In this document: positions 24,960 through 33,942 of the stretch, piece after piece
How the letters are laid out: the number at the start of each line of letters is the position of its first letter
Numbering within the stretch: the first letter of the stretch is position 1
Assembly (NCBI RefSeq): GCF_020524545.1
Contig: NZ_JAIVLG010000012.1
Location: 1 to 62,793, forward strand
Origin: Microbacterium paraoxydans
GTDB taxonomy: Bacteria > Actinomycetota > Actinomycetes > Actinomycetales > Microbacteriaceae
DNA length: 62,793 bases
Reading direction: 5' to 3'
Program-made: the position numbers and the translations under genes
The notes under the pieces: generated by a model
Databases searched by the model: none
Told to the model about the DNA's origin: nothing
What the model saw: the letters and a program-made list of their open reading frames with translations, nothing else

Positions 24960-25092
24960 TCTCCACGAAGAAGGACCCGATGTTCGGATCGAGCATGCAG
25001 TCAGCAGCCGCTTTCGCGCGACCTTTCTCGCTATGCGTACAGGACACACCTCTGGCGGTGTGCTCACCCGCAAGCCAGTCGGAGCCTGAGGG

Positions 25093-25896
25093 ATGACTGT
25101 GGCCGATTCGGACCAGGCGGTTTCTGCGCCCAACGTACCCCCGACCGTGCGAACGCCCCTGACGTTCGCACGGTTGGGTGCGGAAGCTGTCGGCACGGCT
25201 GTTCTCGTCGTCGCCGGCGTCGGCACCGGCGTTCTCTCCTTTTCAATGCCCGGCGGCGAAGGCCTTGACTCCGGGGTCGGAATCCTCGGCGTCGCCTTCG
25301 CCGTTGGCTTCAGCATCGTTGCTGGTGTCTTGGTTTTCGGCCCCATCTCCGGGGCGCACTTCAACCCCGCGGTCACTGTGGGTATCGCGGTGGCAGGCGA
25401 GGCTCCCTGGCGGACGGTGCCGGCGTACCTGGCTGCACAGCTCATCGGTGGCGTAGCGGGCGTATCCCTGATCGCCTTCATCCTCGGCCAGGCGCCAGGA
25501 CGTTTTGATGCTGCAGTCGCGGCTGGTTTCTCCGCCAACGGGTACGGGGATCAGTCCTCGTTGGGCGTCGGCGTCGTCGGTGTTTTCGTCGTTGAGGTTC
25601 TTTTCACGGCCCTGTTGGTGATGGTTGTGCTGATTGCCCGCACCCGAGGGACGATGTTCGCAGCCGTCGCAATCGGGCTCACGGTGGTCCTGTGCTGCAT
25701 CGTGACGATTCCCGTCGACAACACGTCGCTCAACCCGGCGAGGTCGTTCGCAGCCGCGCTCTTCGCGCCATCGACCGCCATGGAACAGGTGTGGCTCTTC
25801 TTCGCCGCGCCCGTGGTCGGTGCTGTGCTCGCAGGGGTCGGTTATCGTCTGATGCGCCGAGCACGAACTCAGCTGGAGCGCGTGTCTCGCTCCTGA
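25093..25896 (+). CDS. MIP-family channel (aquaporin/glyceroporin)
   Basis: This 267-aa membrane channel has six helices and both NPA boxes, GAHFNPAVTVG and TSLNPARSFAAALF. The Arg after the second NPA is the selectivity-filter arginine. It resembles the AqpZ-type branch. It ends 28 bases inside the convergent PucR gene. A channel of this type could let out water or small neutral solutes such as urea made by the arginase-family enzyme two genes upstream; that role is a guess. GAGGG lies directly before ATG 25093. Confidence 0.93.
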   Translation: MTVADSDQAVSAPNVPPTVRTPLTFARLGAEAVGTAVLVVAGVGTGVLSFSMPGGEGLDSGVGILGVAFAVGFSIVAGVLVFGPISGAHFNPAVTVGIAVAGEAPWRTVPAYLAAQLIGGVAGVSLIAFILGQAPGRFDAAVAAGFSANGYGDQSSLGVGVVGVFVVEVLFTALLVMVVLIARTRGTMFAAVAIGLTVVLCCIVTIPVDNTSLNPARSFAAALFAPSTAMEQVWLFFAAPVVGAVLAGVGYRLMRRARTQLERVSRS

Positions 25897-27395
25897 AGAG
25901 CGAACCACAGCGACATCCGAACATCTGCGGAGTCGAACGACGCGCCGAGTCGTCCTTCGATGGACGCAATCCGTTTGACCAACGTCTGCCGGTGGATACC
26001 GAGGGCACGCGCGGCGGGCTCCCATCGCCCGTTCGCTTCCAAGAAGGCGCGAGCGGTCCGCAGCATCTCGTCCCTGTCGGACAAGAACGCGTCGAATGGT
26101 GCGAGCAGGGTGCGGCTCACAGCGGTGGCATCCTCGGGGCGAGCGATCCCCAGCACAACGTCGAAGGATGACAGTTCGGAGAACACGACGATTGGTGCGG
26201 AGACGCTTGCATGTTCCAGTGCCACAGCCGCCTGTCGTCGTGCTTTCTCCAAACCCACAACGAGCGTCGCATCGCTAACTCCGACTCGTGTCTCTTCCCC
26301 TAGACGAGCTCGCAGGGCGACCATGTCGTCAGTCGCTGCTCCAGGCGTTTGCAGGATGATGATGTGCCGGTTCTTCTGCGTACGATCCCGGATGCTGATG
26401 GTCGGAACCTCGTGTGGAGAGAACACGTCGTGCACGATCTGTGCGACGTCTTCGACCGCGGTCATTACCGCAAGGACTTGCACCGACGTTCGCGGTCCGA
26501 TCCCGAGACCTTCCGCGGCGCCTGCCCTCTGGGCGGAGGTGGAGGTAGCGCTCAGCAGGGTCGCCCCCAAGACGTCGGCGGCTGCAGCCTGCTGGCCGGA
26601 CAGACGAAGCCGCTGTTCCGAGGCGAAGGACAGCAAGGACACGGCGCTGGCGATGACAATGCGGTCGAAGGCATCGAAAGCCTCTATCTTTCCCACGATG
26701 AGCACCTGGCGGACGGAGAGCGGACCTCCCAGCGGGTGCAGGCTTGTCACTCCCTGCGGCCCGGAGACAGAGGCGACCGAACCGGAGTCTCGGACGCGCG
26801 CGAGATCTTGGTCCAGCTCGCTGAGCAGGTCCGGTGACGTGGCGTTTGAGGCGGCAATCGTCCGACCCATGGGGGTGGTGAGTGCCGCCCACCCGTTGAT
26901 CAACGCCGCCAACGTAGTCACGACACGTGCATGGCCCTGCCTGTCGAGAGCGACTCGGGTGAGGTCGCGTTGGGCGTCGAATGCACGCTGAGCGAGCTGG
27001 TTCTGCTCGTCTGCGATGCGGCGGGAAACGTATTCGGAGATGAGCACCCAGGGGGTGTCGATAGGGACTTCGAGCAGCGGGATACCTCGCTCGGCGGCCC
27101 CCGCGAGAAGCGCCGGCGGAATCACCTCATGCATTCCGAGATAGTTGCCGGTGCTGAACCCGATGCCTGCCACTCCGTGAGCGGCGAGGCGATCCAGGTA
27201 CGGCGGAACGAGAGCGTCGTCGGTGAGTCGGAACCCTGTCGTCAGTACAAACTCACCGCCCCGCATCCATGGGGTCGGATCGAGCATCTCGCTGACATGC
27301 ACCCACCGCACAACGTTCTCAACGTTCTCGGCGCCCGCGCGCAGAGTGAGATTCGCGTCCTCAAGCTCGAGGAGGGAGCGGACGGTGACTGACAT
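25869..27395 (-). CDS. PucR-family transcriptional regulator
   Basis: This 508-aa protein has an N-terminal PucR domain (about 1-125: VTVRSLLELEDANLTLRAGA, MLDPTPWMRGGEFVLTTGF), a GGDEF-like middle region and the C-terminal PucR HTH (RTARAFLEANGRWEPAARAL, GIHRQTLVKRIASIEGRLG). These regulators usually control nitrogen-compound catabolism. It is the last gene of the leftward APC-hom-aspA run, 36 bases after aspartase, so it probably controls that operon. Its 3' end overlaps the aquaporin gene. Full family length. Confidence 0.93.
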   Translation of the reverse strand: MSVTVRSLLELEDANLTLRAGAENVENVVRWVHVSEMLDPTPWMRGGEFVLTTGFRLTDDALVPPYLDRLAAHGVAGIGFSTGNYLGMHEVIPPALLAGAAERGIPLLEVPIDTPWVLISEYVSRRIADEQNQLAQRAFDAQRDLTRVALDRQGHARVVTTLAALINGWAALTTPMGRTIAASNATSPDLLSELDQDLARVRDSGSVASVSGPQGVTSLHPLGGPLSVRQVLIVGKIEAFDAFDRIVIASAVSLLSFASEQRLRLSGQQAAAADVLGATLLSATSTSAQRAGAAEGLGIGPRTSVQVLAVMTAVEDVAQIVHDVFSPHEVPTISIRDRTQKNRHIIILQTPGAATDDMVALRARLGEETRVGVSDATLVVGLEKARRQAAVALEHASVSAPIVVFSELSSFDVVLGIARPEDATAVSRTLLAPFDAFLSDRDEMLRTARAFLEANGRWEPAARALGIHRQTLVKRIASIEGRLGASFDSADVRMSLWFALQERDTRSS

Positions 27396-27431
27396 GACTC
27401 AAGGGTAGGCGCGGGGCGACGGAGGGCGACC

Positions 27432-28796
27432 TCACCCCGCGAGCTGTTGTGCTTGTTCGACGTCGATGAGGCCCTGACGGATGGCAAGGCTGATGACGTC
27501 CTCGCCGGACACGCGTGCTTCCGCTGCGAGCGTGGACGCACGGCTGTAACCGAGAAGCGGTACCAGAGCGGTTGCCTGGGCGGAGTTGGATGTGCGGCGC
27601 GCGACGAGCGCGGGTCCCACCTCGATGCCTTCCACGCACAGAGACGCGAGGGTGGATGCTCCGTTCCCGATCCACGTCATCGACTGCAGAATGGCGTGCG
27701 CAATCGCCGGCTCGAACGCGTTGAGCTGAAGCTGTCCATGCTCGGCTGCGAAGGTGACGGTGAGATCTGCACCGAACGTGAAGAAGGCGATCTGGTTCAT
27801 CACCTCTGGAATGACCGGGTTGACCTTGCCGGGCATGATCGAGGATCCGGCTTGCCTCGCCGGCAGCGTGATCTCAGCGAAGCCCGTCTCCGGCCCGCTG
27901 GCCAGCAACCTGAGGTCGCTGCTGATCTTGGACAGTTTCGTCGCCACGCGCTTGAGGACGCCGGAGAATTGAACGAAGGCCCCCGTATCCCAGGTCGCCT
28001 CAATCAGGTCTCCTGCGGGCGTCAGATCGAGGTTGGCGACCGAGATTAGACGACCAAGGATCTGTGCGCGATACTCGGGTGTCGCGGTCACTCCCGTGCC
28101 GATGGCTGTCGCGCCGATGCTGCACTCAAGGAGCAGCCGGGCCGCGTCAATGAGTCGCTCCTGGTCCTCGCGAATCGTCACGGCAAACGCGGTGAACTCC
28201 TGCCCGAGCGTCATCGGAACGGCATCCTGCAACTGAGTGCGCCCGAGCTTCGGCACGTCGGCGAAGGCTGCGCCACGTTCTGCGAAAGCTGATTCCAGGT
28301 GCCGGAGGGCGTCGAGCAGCGGGTGGAGTGCGAAGACCACAGCGATCCGAAGGGCGGTGGGGTAGACATCATTCGTCGACTGGCACAGGTTGACGTGCTC
28401 AATCGGGTGGATGATGTCGTAGCGGCCAGCATCGTGACCGAGAACCGTGAGAGCGCGGTTTGCGATTACCTCGTTCGCGTTGAGGTTGACGGACGTGCCC
28501 GCACCTCCCTGGATCACATCGACGACGAACTGTTCGTCAAGCTCCCCGTTGATGACGTCCCGACTGGCGGCGACGATAGCGTCGCCCACCTCGCGGGGAA
28601 TCAGGCCGAGGTCACGGTTGGTGAGCGCTGCCGCCGCTTTGACGGTGCCCAGCGCTTTGACCAGAGCCCGGTGGGTCCCGACTGGGGTCCCACTGATGCG
28701 GAAGTTGTCAAGGGCTCGCTGCGTGTGGATGCCCCACAGGGCTCCGTCAGGGATGTCGACGGAGCCCAGTGAGTCACTTTCGGTGCGGGTGATCAT
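27432..28796 (-). CDS. aspA: Aspartate ammonia-lyase (aspartase)
   Basis: This 454-aa fumarase/aspartase-superfamily enzyme converts L-aspartate to fumarate and ammonia. It shows GALWGIHTQRALDNF near the start, GGAGTSVNLNANEVIANRAL, NLCQSTNDVYPTALR and the signature GSSIMPGKVNPVIPEV with the catalytic Ser loop. TRxQDAVP is seen as LGRTQLQDAVPMTLGQEF. It overlaps the upstream aldehyde dehydrogenase by four bases (ATGA), so the two are made together. In this operon it would be the last step of homoserine breakdown. Argininosuccinate lyase or fumarase are less likely because of the aspartase-style N-terminus. Confidence 0.93.
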   Translation of the reverse strand: MITRTESDSLGSVDIPDGALWGIHTQRALDNFRISGTPVGTHRALVKALGTVKAAAALTNRDLGLIPREVGDAIVAASRDVINGELDEQFVVDVIQGGAGTSVNLNANEVIANRALTVLGHDAGRYDIIHPIEHVNLCQSTNDVYPTALRIAVVFALHPLLDALRHLESAFAERGAAFADVPKLGRTQLQDAVPMTLGQEFTAFAVTIREDQERLIDAARLLLECSIGATAIGTGVTATPEYRAQILGRLISVANLDLTPAGDLIEATWDTGAFVQFSGVLKRVATKLSKISSDLRLLASGPETGFAEITLPARQAGSSIMPGKVNPVIPEVMNQIAFFTFGADLTVTFAAEHGQLQLNAFEPAIAHAILQSMTWIGNGASTLASLCVEGIEVGPALVARRTSNSAQATALVPLLGYSRASTLAAEARVSGEDVISLAIRQGLIDVEQAQQLAG

Positions 28797-30196
28797 CGTG
28801 AGATCGCCACGACCTTCGGCTGAGTCATCTCCTCGTAGGCGAAGCGCACTCCCTCGCGACCCATCGACCCGTACTTGCTGCCACCGAAGGGCATCGCGTC
28901 GAGGCGATAGTCCGAGGAGTCGTTGATCATCACACCGCCGGCGTCGATGGCCCCGGCGACACGGAGCGCCCGGTTGAGGTCCCTCGTGAAGACGCCGGCC
29001 TGGAGGGCATAATCGCTGTCGTTCGCAGAGATGATGGCGGACTGCTCATCGTCGAAGGGTTCGACGATGACGATGGGTGCAAAGACCTCTTCTTCCCACA
29101 GGCGGCAGGTGCGAGGGACACCGGTCAGCACGGCCGGGGTCAGCAGCGAGCCGTTCAGCTCACCACCGGTGAGAAGCGCGGCACCGTCGGCAACGGCCTC
29201 ATGGATCTTGGCGCTGGCCGCCTCGGCGGACTGTGCGCTGATCATCGGCCCCACATCAGTGGCATCCAATCGCGGGTTGCCGGTCACGAGCTTCTCGGTT
29301 GCGGCGACGAACGACTTCAGGAACGCCGGGAACACTGACCGCTCCACGAGGATCCGCTGTGCCCCGATGCAGTTCTGTCCTGCCGCCCAGAACGCTCCGG
29401 ACACTGACGCCTCCACCGCAAGGTCAAGGTCAGCGTCAGCGAAGACGAGGACCGGGGCGTTGCCGCCGAGTTCCATCGCCAGCTTCTTGATGCCTGCGGT
29501 GGCTGCGATTGCCTGGCCGGTGGCGAAGCCCCCGGTGAACGAGACCATGCGCACGTTCCGAGCCTGCACGAGCGCCTGCGCCACGTAACGGTTACCGCGG
29601 ACAATGGTGATGACGTTGTCCGGAAGGCCCGCCTCAACGAGAAGGTCGACCAGAAGCTGCGCAGTGAGAGGCGTCTGCTGAGCGGGCTTCAGAAGCACAG
29701 CGTTGCCTCCGGCGATGGCCGGCCCGATCTTGTGAGCGACGAGGTTCAGCGCGTCGTTGTACGGCGTGATCGCCACGATGAGACCGAGCGGTTCCCGGCT
29801 GAACCATCCCTGCCGGTTCTCTCCACCGGGGAACGAGTCGAACGGGATGACTTCGCCGGCGTTACGCAGGGCCTCAGCGGCGGAGAGCCGGAGCGTGTTC
29901 ACGGCTCGCGACACCTCCTTGCGGGCCTGCCGGATCGTCTTGCCAGCCTCGGAGACGATGAGCTCAGCGACGCTCTCCGAACGCTCACGGAGCAGGGCCG
30001 CCGCCTCTTCAAGAATTGCGGCGCGCTGATGACGAGGGAGCGCTGCAGCCGTGGCCGTGGCGATCTCCGCATCGTCGATAGCGTCGAGCGCCTGCTCCAC
30101 GGTGGACTGCGAGACCGCAGCGATCTGCTCGCCGGTGAACTTGTCGAGGACGACCAGATCGTCAGCCTGCTGCGGGGTCGTGAGGGTGTCAGACAT
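28793..30196 (-). CDS. NAD(P)-dependent aldehyde dehydrogenase (candidate catabolic aspartate-semialdehyde dehydrogenase)
   Basis: This 467-aa enzyme has LIVAITPYNDALNLV, the general base Glu242 in KLAMELGGNAP and the nucleophile Cys276 in GQNCIGAQR, so it is a non-acylating aldehyde dehydrogenase that makes a free acid. It follows homoserine dehydrogenase with an 8-base overlap and is coupled to aspartase. Oxidation of aspartate semialdehyde to aspartate is therefore the natural role; this is the reverse of the biosynthetic phosphorylating enzyme and belongs to a different family. I start at ATG 30196; the open frame further upstream lies in hom. Succinate-semialdehyde dehydrogenase is the alternative. 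Confidence 0.9.
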   Translation of the reverse strand: MSDTLTTPQQADDLVVLDKFTGEQIAAVSQSTVEQALDAIDDAEIATATAAALPRHQRAAILEEAAALLRERSESVAELIVSEAGKTIRQARKEVSRAVNTLRLSAAEALRNAGEVIPFDSFPGGENRQGWFSREPLGLIVAITPYNDALNLVAHKIGPAIAGGNAVLLKPAQQTPLTAQLLVDLLVEAGLPDNVITIVRGNRYVAQALVQARNVRMVSFTGGFATGQAIAATAGIKKLAMELGGNAPVLVFADADLDLAVEASVSGAFWAAGQNCIGAQRILVERSVFPAFLKSFVAATEKLVTGNPRLDATDVGPMISAQSAEAASAKIHEAVADGAALLTGGELNGSLLTPAVLTGVPRTCRLWEEEVFAPIVIVEPFDDEQSAIISANDSDYALQAGVFTRDLNRALRVAGAIDAGGVMINDSSDYRLDAMPFGGSKYGSMGREGVRFAYEEMTQPKVVAISR

Positions 30197-31235
30197 TGAC
30201 CTTCTCCTTCTCGTGAGAGTGGATGGCGATGATGTCGGTGATGAGCGCGTAGGCGGTCTCGATACGCCCGGCACCGGGACCGGTGATGGTGACGGTGCCC
30301 AGCAGGTCCGTTTCGACGGAGACCGCGTTCGTCGCGCCCGGGATGTTGGCGAGCGGGTGATCGGCGGGGACCGCTTCCGGAGCAACGGTCGCGGTGAGCG
30401 TGCCGTTCGCGTCGCGGCGTGCGGTGCCGATGAGCTTGTACCGCTTGCCTTCACGTGCGGCGTTGATGATGTGGTCGGCGGTGATGTCGGTAATGCCGGT
30501 CGTGTCGACGTCTTCGGGAGCGATGTCGGCACCGAGCAGTTCGTTGGCGAGGATTGCGACCTTCAGCTGCACATCGGAGCCTCCGATATCGGCCGTCGGG
30601 TCGGCCTCCGCGTAACCCTCGGCCTGTGCTTCCGCGACGGCGTCGTTCAGCGACAGGCCCGCTTCCATACGGCCGAGAACATAGTTCGAGGTGCCGTTCA
30701 GGATTCCCTGCACGCCGAGGATGGTGAGACCGGCGAACTGGTCACGGGCGAGGCCGAGCACCGGGGTGCCGCTGAGGACGGATCCTTCGTAGGCGAAGTG
30801 TGCTCCGGTCTCCTCGGCGAGGTGCTTCAGAGCCTTGCCGTGCAGTGCGATGGGGCCCTTGTTCGTGGTGGTCACGTGCTTGCCGGCCTCGAGCGCCCAG
30901 CGCACGTGAGATGCGGCAGGCTCCCCGTCGACGGGGTTTGTGAAGGTTGCTTCGGCCACGATGTCGACCGCGTCGTGGCGGATCACGGACTCATTGTCTG
31001 CCGTGGCTGAGCCGCCCGGGAACGCTTCGAATGTGGTCCCTCGGGGGAGGGCGAGCACCTCGCTGATGGCGATGCCGTCCTCCTGGACCAGCGATCCCAT
31101 CAGCAGGTCTGTGATTGCGACGACCTTGAGGTCGAAGCCCAGGTGAGCGAATCGGGTGGGATCCTCATCGATGAGCTGGGCGAGCGCGCGGTTGACGCCG
31201 CCGAAGCCGATGAGAGCCAGATTGTACGTGGTCAT
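30189..31235 (-). CDS. hom: Homoserine dehydrogenase (probably catabolic)
   Basis: This 348-aa protein has the NAD(P) loop ALIGFGGVNRALAQ and the catalytic-domain motifs ANKGP-like TTTNKGPIALHG, YEGSVLSGTPVLGL, GILNGTSNYVLGRM, and GYAEADPTADIGGSDVQLKV with the active-site lysine. It lacks the C-terminal ACT domain of feedback-regulated biosynthetic forms (about 430 aa). ATG 31235 is preceded by AAGGAG at a spacing of 9. It lies in one operon with an aldehyde dehydrogenase and aspartase, so it likely runs from homoserine to aspartate semialdehyde for catabolism, as in the canavanine pathway of Pseudomonas. Confidence 0.92.
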   Translation of the reverse strand: MTTYNLALIGFGGVNRALAQLIDEDPTRFAHLGFDLKVVAITDLLMGSLVQEDGIAISEVLALPRGTTFEAFPGGSATADNESVIRHDAVDIVAEATFTNPVDGEPAASHVRWALEAGKHVTTTNKGPIALHGKALKHLAEETGAHFAYEGSVLSGTPVLGLARDQFAGLTILGVQGILNGTSNYVLGRMEAGLSLNDAVAEAQAEGYAEADPTADIGGSDVQLKVAILANELLGADIAPEDVDTTGITDITADHIINAAREGKRYKLIGTARRDANGTLTATVAPEAVPADHPLANIPGATNAVSVETDLLGTVTITGPGAGRIETAYALITDIIAIHSHEKEKVNV

Positions 31236-31288
31236 ACCGGCGTACTCCTTCGTGTGCGGGATTGAGGATTCCACTCTCCGCCCGGAGC

Positions 31289-31325
31289 TGCACTGCCGAA
31301 TATGGGCGAAATGACACTGTGCACT
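31289..31325. promoter_or_regulatory. Two TGCACT hexamers upstream of hom
   Basis: TGCACT occurs at 31289-31294 and 31320-31325, 31 bases apart (about three helical turns), in the leader of the hom operon. The same hexamer forms the palindrome at the XRE-cupin/Gdx promoter (16462-16481) and is clustered before the racemase gene (34323-34354). A shared regulator is suggested but not proved. Confidence 0.4.
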
Positions 31326-31383
31326 GTCGTTGTGACAGTTGTTGTCGGTCCTTCTGCGGAAACGCTCAACACGGGTGCTGGGG

Positions 31384-31468
31384 CACGAGAAGACGGTGCA
31401 CGCCCATTCAGGCGTGCACAGATCGGAAGAGGGTGCACGCCTGAATGGGCGTGCACCGTCTTCTCGTG
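31384..31468. repeat. 36-bp perfect inverted repeat around an adapter-like spacer
   Basis: Bases 31384-31419 are the exact reverse complement of 31433-31468. The 13-base spacer is AGATCGGAAGAGG, whose first 12 bases equal the start of the common Illumina adapter. Each arm also folds on itself (GTGCACGCC, 31396-31404, with GGCGTGCAC, 31411-31419), which would make a natural terminator between the universal stress gene and hom. The outer duplication with adapter sequence in the middle looks like a read or assembly artefact; a natural cruciform is possible. Confidence 0.8.
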
Positions 31469-31484
31469 GATAGGATCGTGAGTC

Positions 31485-32378
31485 CTAGAAGCTGGATCTA
31501 CCGTGAGGCTGGGGAAGGACGATCACCGGAACCGGCGTGCTCCGCGTGATTTTCGCACCGCGAGATCCGAGGAAAACCTGCGAGATCGGCCCCCGCTCGC
31601 TGGACCCGAGGACGAGAAGCTCATCCTTCCGCCAGCCGATGTTCGCAACAGCCGATTCCCATGTCGGCCCCCTCCCCACCACAGGCTTCTCCACGCGTGC
31701 GCTACCGCTCACGGTGGCAAGCAGTTCTGAGAGACGCGAAATGCTGCCCTTGGACCACTCGTCAGCGATGCGTTCTCCGGCGTCGAGTCCTGCTCCAGAG
31801 GTGCCCGAGTCTCGGGGAACGACAGCAAACGACGCGAGTCGGAACTCGACATTCCAACGAGCCGCCAGGCTCGCCATGTCGCGCACGAGCTCCACTTCCA
31901 CGGGGGCGACTTGGACGGCTCCGGTGATGCGACCGACGAAGGCTCCGGGACCGGCTCGGAACCCTCGCGGCGCCACTGCGACTGGAACCTTCGATGCATG
32001 CAGGATTGCATCTCCGTCGGCACCGATGGCCACACGCCCGGGAGCTCCGCCAGATCCGGAGCCGAGAACGATGAAGTCGGTCTTGTACTGTTCTGCGACT
32101 TCCAGGAGGCCGCCTCGAGCGGACTGAGCCTCGTGTACAAGGAACTGGGCTTCAATGGTGTCGCCGAGGACGGCGGCGGCGTAGTCCAGGGCGAGATTTG
32201 CAGCATCGTGCGTGTAGCGCCGCCACTCTGCATCGACGCTTCCCGCAACCGGCCCCCATGTGGCGGGCAAGACGGCAGCCACCACTAGGTCCCCTTTCAC
32301 GGAACCCGCCAGCAGGCGAGCGAGGTGCACTGCTGACGCGGAGCGACGTGCGGGGTCTATCCCGACGACGACGATCAT
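31485..32378 (-). CDS. Universal stress protein (two Usp domains)
   Basis: This 297-aa protein has two UspA-like halves. The first ends with the nucleotide-binding style segment DFIVLGSGSGGAPGRVAIGA and KVPVAVAPRG. The second ends with LLVLGSSERGPISQVFLGSR and VPVIVLPQP. These match the G-x2-G-x9-G(S/T) ATP loop, in altered form. It overlaps the APC permease by four bases (ATGA), an arrangement seen for other permeases that carry a Usp partner as a regulator of transport activity. It is followed after 249 bases by hom. Confidence 0.9.
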   Translation of the reverse strand: MIVVVGIDPARRSASAVHLARLLAGSVKGDLVVAAVLPATWGPVAGSVDAEWRRYTHDAANLALDYAAAVLGDTIEAQFLVHEAQSARGGLLEVAEQYKTDFIVLGSGSGGAPGRVAIGADGDAILHASKVPVAVAPRGFRAGPGAFVGRITGAVQVAPVEVELVRDMASLAARWNVEFRLASFAVVPRDSGTSGAGLDAGERIADEWSKGSISRLSELLATVSGSARVEKPVVGRGPTWESAVANIGWRKDELLVLGSSERGPISQVFLGSRGAKITRSTPVPVIVLPQPHGRSSF

Positions 32379-33880
32379 TTCCGCGTCGACTTCCGGCGGG
32401 CGGCCGCTGCTCGGCGAATCGCGTCCGTGCTGGGGCGAGCGAGGTTTGTCGTGTACGGGACATCTGGTTCAGTGCCCATCGGGAGGTCCTCCCGTGCAAG
32501 GATCGAGCGCTTCCTGCCGTAGAACCAGTAAAAGACGAGGAACGCTGCGGTCCAAATGCCGAAGACGACGATGGTGATCGGGCGCAGCTGGGTGATGATC
32601 GCGATGCATCCGAGGATGGACAGGATCGGGATGGTCCATCCGAGAGGCAACCGGAATCCACGCTCGAGCTCCGGCTCCCGGACTCGCAGAATGATGACCC
32701 CGACCGAAACAACCAGGAACGCCACGAGAGTGCCGATGCTCGTCATTTCTGCGAGGAAGTCGATGGGAATGACCGCGGCCAGGATGCTCGTGGCGATCAT
32801 CACGATCACTGTGTTCGGGATCGGGGTCATCGTGCGCGGGTTCACCCTCGCGAACACCGGGGATATCATCCCGTCGCGCGACATAGCGAACAGGATGCGA
32901 GTCTGACCGTAAAGGACGACGAGCGTCACGGACAGAATCGAGATGATCGCTCCGGCGGCGACGACCGTGCCCGGCCAGCTAGATCCGATGACGTTCTGCA
33001 GGATCGCGGCAAGTCCCGCGTCCTGGTCGGTGAAATCTTCGGGGGCCTGTGCGCCGAGAGCTGCGATGCACGTGATCACGTAGAGGGTGATGATGATCCC
33101 CAGCGCGAACATGATCGCGAGCGGGAGGTTGCGTCGCGGGTTCTTTGCCTCGTCACCGGCCGTTGAGACAGCATCGAGGCCGATGAAGGAGAAGAAGATG
33201 ATTCCTGCTCCTCCGACAATGCCGGCGAAGCCTGCGGGGGCGAAGTTGTCGAAGTGGTCCGCGTTCCATCCTGTGATGGCCACGGCACAGAAGAAGAGCA
33301 GAACGCCGATCTTCAGGATCACCATGATGTTGTTCACGAGGGTCGACTCGCGTGCTCCGCGGATGAGCAGAAGCGAGCACAGCACGATCACGATGATCGC
33401 TGGCACGTTGACGACGCCTCCCTGCTCTGGTGCCTGTGATAGTGCCAGAGGGAGGTGCCAGCCGAAGAGGTTCTGCAGAAGCTGGTTGACGTACTGAGAC
33501 CAACCAACGGCGATGGCCGCCGTCGAGACCCCATATTCCAGCAGAAGGCACGCGCCGACGGCCATAGCCGCCCCTTCGCCGAGGGTGGCGTACGCGTATG
33601 AGTAGGTTGACCCGGAAACGGGCACTGCGCCCGCCATCTCGGCGTAGCAGAGGGCGGTGAGCCCGGCTACAACCCCACCGATGACAAACGACCAGATCAC
33701 TGCGGGGCCCGCAACAGGAACCGCCTGAGAGAGGACGAAGAAGATGCCCGTGCCGAGCGTGCCGCCGACCCCGATCATGGTGAGTGAGAAGAGGCCGATG
33801 CTCCGTTTGAGGGGGACATCCCCAGTCTGGGATGCCGTTGTCGGCTTCCGACGCAGTAGTTGTTCAGCGATGGTGGGCAT
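32375..33880 (-). CDS. APC-superfamily amino-acid permease, cationic (CAT) type
   Basis: This 501-aa permease with 12 or more membrane segments is of the CAT-like branch: MIGVGGTLGTGIFFVLSQ in the first helix, YAEMAGAVPVSGSTYSYAYA in helix 3, and IIFFSFIGLDAVSTAGDEAK with NPRRNLP in helix 6/loop. CAT proteins import arginine, lysine and similar cationic amino acids, which makes canavanine a fitting cargo. A basic C-terminal tail (RRAAAARRKSTRK) overlaps the Usp gene. It is preceded by the small monooxygenase-like gene and probably opens the import side of the leftward operon. Confidence 0.92.
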   Translation of the reverse strand: MPTIAEQLLRRKPTTASQTGDVPLKRSIGLFSLTMIGVGGTLGTGIFFVLSQAVPVAGPAVIWSFVIGGVVAGLTALCYAEMAGAVPVSGSTYSYAYATLGEGAAMAVGACLLLEYGVSTAAIAVGWSQYVNQLLQNLFGWHLPLALSQAPEQGGVVNVPAIIVIVLCSLLLIRGARESTLVNNIMVILKIGVLLFFCAVAITGWNADHFDNFAPAGFAGIVGGAGIIFFSFIGLDAVSTAGDEAKNPRRNLPLAIMFALGIIITLYVITCIAALGAQAPEDFTDQDAGLAAILQNVIGSSWPGTVVAAGAIISILSVTLVVLYGQTRILFAMSRDGMISPVFARVNPRTMTPIPNTVIVMIATSILAAVIPIDFLAEMTSIGTLVAFLVVSVGVIILRVREPELERGFRLPLGWTIPILSILGCIAIITQLRPITIVVFGIWTAAFLVFYWFYGRKRSILAREDLPMGTEPDVPYTTNLARPSTDAIRRAAAARRKSTRK

Positions 33881-33942
33881 TTCCAGTCTCCTTTGAGTGG
33901 TCGGGTAGGTCGCGGCGGGCAGGCGAATCCTGCCGTCACAGG

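Noticed and set aside
30197..30532. Upstream extension of the aldehyde dehydrogenase
   Set aside because: It is a low-complexity Pro/Ser/Arg shadow of the hom gene.
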